The notes beneath the pieces are model-generated. The model worked only from the letters and a program-made list of their open reading frames with translations. It was not told the origin of the DNA and made no database searches. Shown here piece after piece: positions 17,686 to 25,341 of a stretch of DNA of 64,000 bases. The DNA lies in NCBI GenBank assembly GCA_963728475.1, contig CAVSKL010000003.1, positions 496,001-560,000 of the forward strand, in the 5' to 3' direction. Within the stretch, counting starts at the first letter, position 1. Each line of letters begins with the position of its first letter. The stretch comes from CAVSKL01 sp963728475 [NCBI: Candidatus Eiseniibacteriota bacterium]. GTDB lineage: Bacteria; Eisenbacteria; RBG-16-71-46; JABDJR01. The translations under genes and the position numbers were made by a program.

Positions 17686-19115
17686 TCCGGAGGATCCTGA
17701 TCCTGGGTCTGGTGGCGGGGGCCGCGGCGGGGGCGTGGACCGGCATCCGCGCCGCCCGCGCCCAGGACGCCCCGTCTCCCCCTGCCGTCCAGGACGTCCC
17801 CTTCCCCCACGCCGCCCACCAGGGTCTCTTCCCCGACTGCGCCGCCTGCCACGCGGGGATTCCCTCCGAGGACAAGGCCACCATCTTCAGCGTCACCGCC
17901 AAGGATTGCGCGGGCTGCCACGACGGGGACACCATGCCGGAGATCGAATGGGCCGAGCCCGCGTTCCCGGCCGGCAACCTCAAGTTCAGCCACGAGATCC
18001 ACGTGGGCGAGAACGGCATGAAGTGCGGGGACTGCCACCAGGCCGGAGGCTCCACGGATCGCATGGACGTGGTGCTTCCCAAGCCGGAGATCTGCATGGA
18101 CTGCCACGGCGAGGGCCCGCACACCTCCTCCGTCAACGAGTGCCGGACCTGCCACGACCCCATCGCCCAGGCCCCCCAGGTGCCGGCCTCGGCGATCGCC
18201 GGGTATCCCCGGCCCGCGGACCACGGGAAGGCCGGCTTCCTGTTCACCCACGGCATCGAGGCGGAGGTGAACACCGAGCGATGCGCGGTCTGTCACGCTC
18301 GGGAGAGCTGCAAGCGTTGCCACCTGAATGCGGACAGGGTCGCGGCGATCGGGAAGCTGGCATCCGATTCGCGCTTCGCGTCCCTGACCGAGGGCAAGCC
18401 GGGAAGCTGGCCCGCGCCTCCCAGCCACCTGTCCTCGGACTGGGTGGAACGCCACGGGGCGGCGGCCCGAACCAAGATCACCGAGTGCGCCAACTGCCAC
18501 CTGCGTGGGAGCTGCGCCGGGTGCCATGGGGAGAAACCGCCCATGGATCTCTCCGCGCTTCCGGTGGGGAAGCCCGGAGAGCGCCGGGGAGTCGGCCTGG
18601 CCGGTGTGCGGCCGCCGGACCACGTGCCCGGCTTCGCCACCCATCACGACGTGGCCGCGGCCAGCGGCGCCCTGGACTGCCGGAGCTGCCACTCGCAATC
18701 GTGGTGCGCGGACTGCCACACCGGGGACGAGCGCCCCCGCTTCCACCCCCCGAACTACCTCACCCGGCATGCCGCCGAGGCCTACGCCCGGGACACCAAC
18801 TGCGCCAACTGCCACTCCACCGAGGTGTTCTGCCGCGACTGCCACATGAAGTCGGGGCTCTCGGTGGGAGCGCCGGCCACCACTTCCTATCACGATGCGC
18901 AGCCGCTCTGGCTCCTCAACCACGGCCAGGCCGCCCGCGAGGGGATGGAGAGCTGCGCGAGCTGCCACCAGCAGACCGACTGCCTGCGTTGCCATTCCGC
19001 GCGGAGCGGATGGCACGTCGATCCCCACGGGCCCGACTTCGATCCCAACCGCTACGGGAACCGGGCCACCTTCATGTGCCGGACCTGCCATTTCGGGGAT
19101 CCACGGGGGGATTAG
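17682..19115 (+). CDS. 16-haem exported cytochrome c
   Basis: A 477-residue protein with a signal peptide (MIRRILILGLVAGAAAGAWT, cleavage near RAARAQ) and sixteen CXXCH motifs: CAACH, CAGCH, CGDCH, CMDCH, CRTCH, CAVCH, CKRCH, CANCH, CAGCH, CRSCH, CADCH, CANCH, CRDCH, CASCH, CLRCH and CRTCH. Many sites come as close pairs (for example CAVCH-x4-CKRCH and CANCH-x5-CAGCH). Spaced histidines such as FPHAAH and FSHEIH could be distal ligands, as in cytochrome c3/c7-type modules. There is no lipobox, so it is probably periplasmic, possibly the inner partner of the upstream barrel. It starts in an ATGA overlap, with GAAGGAGAG ahead, and is followed by a hairpin. Confidence 0.85.
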   Translation: MIRRILILGLVAGAAAGAWTGIRAARAQDAPSPPAVQDVPFPHAAHQGLFPDCAACHAGIPSEDKATIFSVTAKDCAGCHDGDTMPEIEWAEPAFPAGNLKFSHEIHVGENGMKCGDCHQAGGSTDRMDVVLPKPEICMDCHGEGPHTSSVNECRTCHDPIAQAPQVPASAIAGYPRPADHGKAGFLFTHGIEAEVNTERCAVCHARESCKRCHLNADRVAAIGKLASDSRFASLTEGKPGSWPAPPSHLSSDWVERHGAAARTKITECANCHLRGSCAGCHGEKPPMDLSALPVGKPGERRGVGLAGVRPPDHVPGFATHHDVAAASGALDCRSCHSQSWCADCHTGDERPRFHPPNYLTRHAAEAYARDTNCANCHSTEVFCRDCHMKSGLSVGAPATTSYHDAQPLWLLNHGQAAREGMESCASCHQQTDCLRCHSARSGWHVDPHGPDFDPNRYGNRATFMCRTCHFGDPRGD

Positions 19116-19138
19116 AACCGAATCGGTCCGGTTCCGGC

Positions 19139-19165
19139 GCGGCCGGCGGGGATTCCACCGGCCGC
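19139..19165 (+). terminator. Terminator-like hairpin closing the cytochrome island
   Basis: GCGGCCGG (19139-19146) pairs with CCGGCCGC (19158-19165) around an 11-nt loop, about 25 nt after the 16-haem gene. There is no T-run. Confidence 0.5.
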
Positions 19166-19361
19166 TCCCTGCCGCAGGGGGCCTCGGGCAGCCGCCGCCG
19201 GGCGGGGAGGGCGCCCGCGCGCGTGCCTCCCCGGCGAATTCCCCTATCCATGTGGACCGTCCTCCGGGGCGGACCTAGAATCGATCGCGAACGTTCGGGG
19301 CGCCGGGTGGGCGCCCGGCCCGGGATTCCGGGGGGGATCGGAAGGGGCCCGGGAGGGCGCC

Positions 19362-20911
19362 GTGGACACCAGGGAAGCGATCGAGAAGCTGGAGGAGCTG
19401 CGGCGCCGCGTGCAGGCGATGGGCGGGCCGGAGCGGGTGGAGAAGCAGCACGCGGCGGGGAAGTGGACCGCCCGGGAGCGCATCGACGCTCTCCTCGATC
19501 CGGGGACCTTCCAGGAACTCCACGCCTTCGCCCGCCACCGGGCGGTGGACCTGGGAATGGCCGGTAAGGAGATCCCCGCCGACGGCGTGGTGACCGGCGC
19601 GGGGGCGATCGACGGCCGCCTGGCCTTCGTCTCCAGCCAGGACTTCACCGTGGCCGGCGGCACCGCCGGCGAGATCCACGCCCGGAAGATCGTGTCCCTG
19701 CTCGACCAGGCGCTCCTGTGCGGGGCCCCGGTGGTGCTGTTCAACGACTCCGGCGGCGCCCGCATCCAGGAAGGCGTGGACGCGCTGGCCGGCTACGGCG
19801 GCATCTTTCACCGCAACACGCTCCTTTCCGGGGTGGTGCCGCAGATCTCCGTGATCAGCGGGCCCTGCGCGGGGGGCGCGGCCTATTCCCCCGCCATCAC
19901 CGATTTCATCATCATGGTGAAGGGCATCTCCCGCCTGTTCATCACCGGCCCCGAGGTGATCAAGGAGGTGACCGGGGAAGAGGTCACCGCCGAGGAACTG
20001 GGCGGAGCCGAGGTCCAGACCTCGCTCTCGGGGGTGGCCCACTTCCTGGCCGAGGACGAGACCGACGCCGTCCGTCTGGTGCGGCGGCTCCTGGCCTTCC
20101 TCCCCAACAACAACACCCAGGACCCCCCCGGCCCGCCCGGGGGAACGCTGGTCTACGAGAGCGACCCCGCCCTGGACGCGGTCCTCCCCGACGATCCCCG
20201 CGAGCCCTACGACATGCGGGCGGTGATCTTCCGGGTGATCGACGGCGGCGACTTCCTGGAGGTTCACGAGCACTTCGCCCCCAACATCCTGGTGGGGTTC
20301 GGCCGCATGCAGGGCCGCACGGTGGGGGTGGTGGCCAACCAGCCCTCGGTGCTGGGGGGGGCGCTGGACATCAACGCCAGCGTCAAGGCCGCCCGGTTCA
20401 TCCGCTTCTGCAACGCCTTCAACATTCCGCTGGTCAACTTCGTGGACGTCCCCGGATTCATGCCCGGGGTCAAGCAGGAGTACGGCGGCATCATCCGGCA
20501 CGGGGCGAAAATGCTCTTCGCCTACGCCGCCTCCACCGTGCCCAAGATCACGGTGGTGACGCGGAAGGCCTACGGCGGCTCCTTCCTGGCCATGTGCGCC
20601 AAGAGCATGGGGGCGGACCGGGTGTTCGCGTGGCCCACCGCGGAGATCGGGGTCATGGGCGCCGAGGGCGCGGTGCAGATCCTCTACGGGCGGGAGCTGG
20701 CGTCGGCCCCCGACCCCGCCGCGTCCCGGCGCGAGCGGATCGAGGAGTACCGGTCCCGCTTCGCCTCGCCTTACCTCGCTGCCGCCCGCATGCACATCGA
20801 CAACGTGATCGAGCCCCGCGACACCCGCGAGTACGTCTCGTTCGCGCTGGAGACGCTGCGGAACAAGCGCGAGCTCCGTCCCCCAAGAAGCACGGGACGA
20901 TGCCGCTGTGA
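19362..20911 (+). CDS. mmdA: Biotin-dependent carboxyltransferase, methylmalonyl-CoA decarboxylase alpha type (frameshifted near its 3' end)
   Basis: A protein of about 516 residues from a GTG start, of the PccB/MmdA family. It has the acyl-CoA carboxyltransferase motifs NDSGGARIQEG, SGPCAGGAAYSPA, the second-domain DVPGFMPGVKQE and TRKAYGGSFLAMC. It moves CO2 from methylmalonyl-CoA to biotin. The family normally ends KKHGxxPL. Here that ending (KKHGTMPL, stop at 20909-20911) lies in the +1 frame, because the C-run at 20880-20884 is one base short. Uncorrected, the frame reads straight through into the next gene and mimics a fusion. The oadG-, BCCP- and mmdB-like genes downstream favour a sodium-pumping decarboxylase over a carboxylase. 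Confidence 0.85.
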
Positions 20912-20927
20912 CCGGGGAGGGGGGACG

Positions 20928-21266
20928 GTGACCTCGGGGCTGGTGCTGGCGCTGGTGGGATTGGCGGTGACCTTCTTCGCCCTCGCCGCCCTCGCCCTGG
21001 TCATGGCGGCGATCGGGGCCTGGGATCGCGGCCGGCGGGAGCGGGCCGCGCGGCGGTCCCGGGAGCGCGCGATCTCCCGCTCCGAGGCCCCGGAGGAGAT
21101 TCCGGGCCCCATCGTGGCGGTGATCGCGGCGGCGGTGGAGTCGTCGTGGGGACGGCGGGCGCGCGTGCAACGGGTCCGCTACCTGGCCGGCCAGGAGGCG
21201 GCATGGGCCCGGATGGGCCGGCAGGAAGTGATGGCATCCCACGCGGTGGTGCGGAGGCGGACATGA
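20928..21266 (+). CDS. OadG-like small membrane subunit of the decarboxylase sodium pump
   Basis: A 112-residue protein from GTG at 20928, with a G-rich Shine-Dalgarno stretch just upstream. One N-terminal membrane helix (LVLALVGLAVTFFALAALAL, residues about 5-28) is followed by a basic cytoplasmic tail containing PEEIPGPIVAVIAAAVE, the short helix typical of OadG/MmdD gamma/delta subunits. That subunit assembles the carboxyltransferase with the membrane pump. Because of the upstream missing base it currently reads in frame with mmdA. It ends with an ATGA overlap into the biotin carrier gene. Confidence 0.8.
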   Translation: MTSGLVLALVGLAVTFFALAALALVMAAIGAWDRGRRERAARRSRERAISRSEAPEEIPGPIVAVIAAAVESSWGRRARVQRVRYLAGQEAAWARMGRQEVMASHAVVRRRT

Positions 21267-21658
21267 AGAAGCTCAGGGTCACGGTGAACGGAGTCGCCTA
21301 CGAAGTGGAGGTGGAGCTCCTGGAGGACGACGAGGTCCATCCCGCCCCCGCCAACCGGCTGAGCTACGGCGAGCTGGTGGGTTCGGCGCCGAGCGTGCTC
21401 CCGCGGCCGGCGCCGGAAACCCCCGGTCCCGGCGAGCGGGTGGACACCCGCACCGTGGTGAGCCCGATGGCGGGCACGGTGCGCAAGGTCAACGTGAAGG
21501 CGGGCGAGCAGGTGGCCGAGCACAGCGTGCTGGTGGTGATCGAGGCCATGAAGATGAACAGCAACATCGTCTCTCCGTCGGCGGGCCGGGTCCGTACGGT
21601 GGAGGTGGAGGCCGGGGCCACCGTCCAGCAGGGCCAGGTGCTGGTGACCTTCCAGTAG
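21263..21658 (+). CDS. Biotin carboxyl carrier protein of the decarboxylase
   Basis: A 131-residue protein. The N-terminal 20 residues (KKLRVTVNGVAYEVEVELLE) are the typical OadA/MmdC beta hairpin, a proline/alanine linker spans about residues 25-60, and the C-terminal biotinyl domain carries the EAMKMNS motif with the target lysine at K97. Biotin on K97 shuttles CO2 from the carboxyltransferase to the membrane beta subunit. It starts inside the preceding gene's stop (ATGA) and is followed after 9 nt by the beta subunit gene. A biotin ligase gene is not in the window. Confidence 0.93.
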   Translation: MKKLRVTVNGVAYEVEVELLEDDEVHPAPANRLSYGELVGSAPSVLPRPAPETPGPGERVDTRTVVSPMAGTVRKVNVKAGEQVAEHSVLVVIEAMKMNSNIVSPSAGRVRTVEVEAGATVQQGQVLVTFQ

Positions 21659-21667
21659 GGGATCGCC

Positions 21668-22804
21668 GTGCACTACACCCAGATTCTCTCGAAGTTCTTC
21701 CATGAGAGCGGATTCCCCAGCCTCACCTGGGGAGCGGCGGTGATGATCGCGGTGGGGGCGCTGCTCATCTACCTGGCGGTGCGGAAGGACTTCGAGCCCC
21801 TGCTCCTGGTGCCGATCGGCTTCGGCGCCATTCTTACCAACCTCCCCCTGGGGGGCATTCTTGCCGAGCCCACCCGGGACGCGGTGGGCGGGCTCTACCA
21901 CTACCTGGGCCTGGGAGTGCACCTGGAGATCTTCCCTCCGCTCATCTTCCTGGGGGTGGGGGCGATGACCGATTTCGGGCCGCTCCTGGCCCGGCCCGCC
22001 GTCTTTCTCCTGGGAGCGGCGGCCCAGGCCGGGGTGTTCGCGGCCATGCTGGGGGCGCTGGCCCTGGGGTTCGGGCCGGGGGAAGCGGCCTCCATAGGAA
22101 TCATCGGCGGCGCCGACGGCCCCACCTCGATCTTCCTGGCCACCAAGCTCGCCCCGCAGCTCCTGGGCCCGATCGCGGTGGCGAGCTATTCCTACATGGC
22201 CCTGGTGCCGGTCATCCAGCCGCCGATCATGCGGCTCCTGGTCCCGCGCCGCGAGCGGATCATCAACATGGGCACCATGAGGATCGTCTCCCGGCGGGAG
22301 AAGATCGTGTTTCCGATGGCGGTGATGGTGGTGGGGACGCTCATCGTCCCCCCGGCGGCCCCTCTCCTGGGCATGCTCATGTTCGGGAACCTGCTCCGGG
22401 AGAGCGGGGTCACCGCGCGCCTGGCGGTGACCGCGCAGAACGAGCTCATCAACGTGGTCACCATCCTCCTCGGATCCTCGGTGGGGGTGACCATGACCGC
22501 GGAGAGCTTCCTCCGGTGGAGCTCGATCAAGATCCTCATCATGGGCGCGGTGGCCTTCGCCATCGCCACCGCCGGCGGAGTGCTGCTGGGGCGCCTCTTC
22601 TGCCTGGCGAGCCGGGGGCGGATCAACCCGCTCATCGGCGCCGCGGGGGTCTCCGCGGTTCCCATGTCCGCCCGGGTGGTCCAGAAGGTCGGCCTGGAGG
22701 AGGACCCCCAGAACCACCTCCTCATGCACGCCATGGGCCCCAACGTGGCCGGGGTGATCGGCACCGCGGTGGTGGCCGGCTTCCTGCTGTCGGTGCTGCG
22801 CTGA
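21668..22804 (+). CDS. mmdB: Sodium-pumping decarboxylase beta subunit
   Basis: A 378-residue polytopic membrane protein of the OadB/MmdB/GcdB family from a GTG start. It has about nine to eleven hydrophobic segments. The re-entrant loop GIIGGADGPTSIF contains the sodium/proton-coupling aspartate (D150, equivalent to D203 of OadB), and AVTAQNELINVVTILLGSSVG forms the second conserved region. It decarboxylates carboxybiotin and exports Na+. As the last gene of mmdA-oadG-BCCP-mmdB it lets the cell conserve energy from methylmalonyl-CoA, for instance during succinate/propionate metabolism. Confidence 0.94.
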   Translation: MHYTQILSKFFHESGFPSLTWGAAVMIAVGALLIYLAVRKDFEPLLLVPIGFGAILTNLPLGGILAEPTRDAVGGLYHYLGLGVHLEIFPPLIFLGVGAMTDFGPLLARPAVFLLGAAAQAGVFAAMLGALALGFGPGEAASIGIIGGADGPTSIFLATKLAPQLLGPIAVASYSYMALVPVIQPPIMRLLVPRRERIINMGTMRIVSRREKIVFPMAVMVVGTLIVPPAAPLLGMLMFGNLLRESGVTARLAVTAQNELINVVTILLGSSVGVTMTAESFLRWSSIKILIMGAVAFAIATAGGVLLGRLFCLASRGRINPLIGAAGVSAVPMSARVVQKVGLEEDPQNHLLMHAMGPNVAGVIGTAVVAGFLLSVLR

Positions 22805-22838
22805 GTCCGCCCGGTGCCGGGCGCCAGGTTCCGGACGA

Positions 22839-24119
22839 TCACCCCTCGAGCGCGGGCAGCACCGTCCCCCGCACCTCGCCGAAGCCGATCCGGTACCCGT
22901 CCCCCTCGCACCGGCCGCGCAGAATCACGGTGTCGCCGTCCTCCAGGAACCGGTGCTCACGCCCGGACGGGAGGCGGAAGGGCCGGGTTCCCTTCCAGGT
23001 CAGCTCCAACAGGCTTCCGAACGAATCCTCGGTGGTGCCGGACACCGTGCCGGAAGCGTAGAGGTCCCCCGGCCGCACGTTGGTGCCGTTCACGGTCTGG
23101 TGGGCGAGCTGCTGGAACGCGCTCCAGTACATGCCCCGGAAGTTCACGGAGGAGAGGCGCATCGCCTCGCCATCCCCGGCCGCCTCGAGCCACACCTCGA
23201 GGTGGATGTCGTAGGCGCCGTCGCCCTCCGGCCGGAGATACTCCAGCACCGGGGGCTCCTGGGCGGGCCCGGGCACGCGGAAGGGCTCGAGCGCGTCCAG
23301 GGTCACCACCCAGGGCGAGACGCTGGTCCCGAACGACTTGGCCAGAAACGGTCCCAGCGGCACGTACTCCCAGCGCTGGATGTCGCGGGCGCTCCAGTCG
23401 TTCACCAGCGCCATGCCGAACACGTGCTCGGGGGCGCGGCCGGCCGGGATCGGTTCTCCCAGCGGATTTCCGGGACCGGTGAAGAAGCCCACCTCGAGTT
23501 CGTAGTCCAGGATGCGGCTGGGGCCGAAAACCGGGGTCTCCGAACCGGGGGGAAGGATCTGGCCCCGCGGGCGTCGCACCGGCGTCCCCGAGACCACGAT
23601 CGAGCTGGCCCGCCCGTTGTAGCCCACCGGAAGGTGCCGCCAGTTGGGCAGGAGCGCCCGGGCCGGATCGCGGAACATCTTCCCCATGTTGGTGGCGTGC
23701 TCGATCGAGCTGTAGAAATCCGTGTAGTCCCCGATCCGGGCGGGGAGCAGCATCTCCACCGCGTCCCGTTCGAACAGGGCCCGGTCACGAAGCGGCCGGT
23801 CGTCCCGGAGCACGGGGTCGCCGTCGCTCAGGAGCCGCGAAAGGCGCGCCCGCACCGCGCGCCAGGCCGGCCGGCCCCGGGCCATGAAGGCGTTCAGCGC
23901 CCCCGCCTCGAACACCGCCGGCTCGACCCCCGTTCCCTCCAGGAGCCCGGCCCGGGCGGTCGCGGCCAGGTCGAGCACGAGGTCGCCGATCGCGGTCCCC
24001 ACCCGGGGTTCTCCCCCGGGCGGGCGGAACACCCCGAACGGGAGGTTCTGGATGGGGAAGTCGGAGCCGGCCGGGGCGGGAACCCAGGAGCGCAGCCGGG
24101 GGTCGTGAGTGGCGTCCAT
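22839..24119 (-). CDS. fahA: Fumarylacetoacetase
   Basis: A 426-residue FAH enzyme, the full family length. The active-site landmarks are DYTDFYSSIEHATNMGKMFR (metal and acid residues), VGYNGRASSIVVSG, the metal-ligand LDYELEVGFF, NDWSARDIQRWEYVPLG, and the C-terminal GTVSGTTEDSFGS. It cleaves fumarylacetoacetate to fumarate and acetoacetate, the last step of tyrosine/homogentisate breakdown. GAGGA lies 6 nt before the ATG. It follows the conserved unknown gene by 23 nt on the same strand, so the two are probably co-transcribed. No other homogentisate-pathway gene is visible here. Confidence 0.95.
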   Translation of the reverse strand: MDATHDPRLRSWVPAPAGSDFPIQNLPFGVFRPPGGEPRVGTAIGDLVLDLAATARAGLLEGTGVEPAVFEAGALNAFMARGRPAWRAVRARLSRLLSDGDPVLRDDRPLRDRALFERDAVEMLLPARIGDYTDFYSSIEHATNMGKMFRDPARALLPNWRHLPVGYNGRASSIVVSGTPVRRPRGQILPPGSETPVFGPSRILDYELEVGFFTGPGNPLGEPIPAGRAPEHVFGMALVNDWSARDIQRWEYVPLGPFLAKSFGTSVSPWVVTLDALEPFRVPGPAQEPPVLEYLRPEGDGAYDIHLEVWLEAAGDGEAMRLSSVNFRGMYWSAFQQLAHQTVNGTNVRPGDLYASGTVSGTTEDSFGSLLELTWKGTRPFRLPSGREHRFLEDGDTVILRGRCEGDGYRIGFGEVRGTVLPALEG

Positions 24120-24142
24120 GAAACGTCCTCGGGTGAAGGGGA

Positions 24143-25120
24143 TCAGGGGAGAAGGCCGAGCGCTTCCAGGTCCTCCACCGGCTCGGTGAAGCTGCAGCTC
24201 CCGAACGAGAGCACGTAGCTCCGGCGGGCGGCTTCGATCTGCCGCACCCCCGCCCGGTGGTTCTCCCACGAGAGGCCGGCATCGTCGAAACGGAAGGCGT
24301 CGGGGCGTTCGTCCTCGAGCATGGCGGCGAGCGCATCGGCCCCGAGGTCCCGGGCGTAGGCGAGAGAAGCGCCGGCGAACACGTTCAAGAAACCGTGCAT
24401 GCGGGTGCCCACCTCCTCCCGGTGGCTCCGCACCGGGTGGTGCAGGCCGGCGGTGGCCTTGACCGGGAGCGCCGCCCGGCGGCAGGCGTCCAGGTACCGC
24501 GCCACCCGGGCGGAGGAGGGGAAGGCCGGGGCCTCGGTGCCGCCGGTACGGACCTTCAGGCCCAGCCGGAGCGGAGCGACCCGCCGGGACTCCTCGGCCA
24601 GGATCGTCGCGGCCCGGGGGAGGACCTCCTCCCAGCCGTCGGTGAACCCGGTCTCGTAGAACACCGAACCGATCGTGGCCGGCCCCGCGCCGACCGCCGC
24701 CGACGCCCGGCGCAGGGTCTCCCGGATGGCCTCGGGATCGCCGGCCGAGAGCACCGCCGCGGGCAAGCGCACCTCCACCGCGTCGGGGGCGGCACGGCCC
24801 CGGCGGCGGGTGGCGAAGGCCGAGGCCAGGGCGAGGTCCTTCTCCAGGCCGTCCAGAAAGGCACCGGCGTCCTCGCCCCCCCGGCCCAGCACGCTCACCC
24901 GCCACGGGACCGGATCGTCCTCCATGAGGCCGGCGGCGTGGCCCTCCATCTCCTCCAGCCGGGTCGCGGGGCAGATGAAACGCCCCAGCATCCAGCTCAG
25001 GTTGCCGGAGCGGTAGGCGGCGAAGTTCTCGACCGCGGTGCGCATGTCGAGCCGGGCGGGGGGGAAGAGCCCCGCGTAGTCCACGATCTCGTTCATGAGG
25101 GCGGCAAGGCTCTTGAGCAT
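24143..25120 (-). CDS. Conserved protein of unknown function, linked to fumarylacetoacetase
   Basis: A 325-residue soluble protein with no signal peptide or membrane helix. It starts MLKSLAALMNEIVDYAGLFP, a pattern (IVDYAGLFPPARLDM) I associate with uncharacterised conserved proteins. The alternation of hydrophobic strands (RLGLKVRTGG, ALPVKATAGLHH, ESYVLSFG-like end) with helices suggests a TIM-barrel-like fold, and H and R residues in LHHPVRSHRE could be catalytic. The gene ends 23 nt upstream of fahA, so a role in aromatic amino-acid catabolism is possible but unproven. The N-terminal start is the ATG at 25120; a Shine-Dalgarno is only weakly visible. Confidence 0.7.
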   Translation of the reverse strand: MLKSLAALMNEIVDYAGLFPPARLDMRTAVENFAAYRSGNLSWMLGRFICPATRLEEMEGHAAGLMEDDPVPWRVSVLGRGGEDAGAFLDGLEKDLALASAFATRRRGRAAPDAVEVRLPAAVLSAGDPEAIRETLRRASAAVGAGPATIGSVFYETGFTDGWEEVLPRAATILAEESRRVAPLRLGLKVRTGGTEAPAFPSSARVARYLDACRRAALPVKATAGLHHPVRSHREEVGTRMHGFLNVFAGASLAYARDLGADALAAMLEDERPDAFRFDDAGLSWENHRAGVRQIEAARRSYVLSFGSCSFTEPVEDLEALGLLP

Positions 25121-25219
25121 CTGGGCAAGGCTCCCCCGGAGAGGCGTCACGGTCCGGCGGCGGCGCCGCCGGTCATCGAGTATATCGGTTCCGCCGGGGT
25201 TTGTCGGGCAGGGGTGGTG

Positions 25220-25295
25220 GGCGAGAGCGAGGCGGAGCGGGCGGAAACGCGGCCCGAGGCGGCGAGAGCGAGGCGGAGCGGGCGGAAACGCGGCC
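25220..25295. repeat. Two direct copies of a 35-bp sequence
   Basis: The 35-nt stretch at 25220-25254 (beginning GGCGAGAGCGAGG and ending ACGCGGCC) is repeated exactly at 25261-25295, giving a 41-bp period. It lies in the 220-nt gap between the unknown gene and the first toroid gene. No other copy was noticed in the window. Confidence 0.8.
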
Positions 25296-25341
25296 GCGGC
25301 GGGACCCAAGGCGGCGGGGGAACGGTCCGGAGCGAGCCCGG

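Noticed and set aside
19362-21266. A fused carboxyltransferase-OadG protein of 634 residues
   Set aside because: The conserved carboxyltransferase C-terminus exists in the next frame and a good start for oadG is present, so one missing base explains the fusion better.
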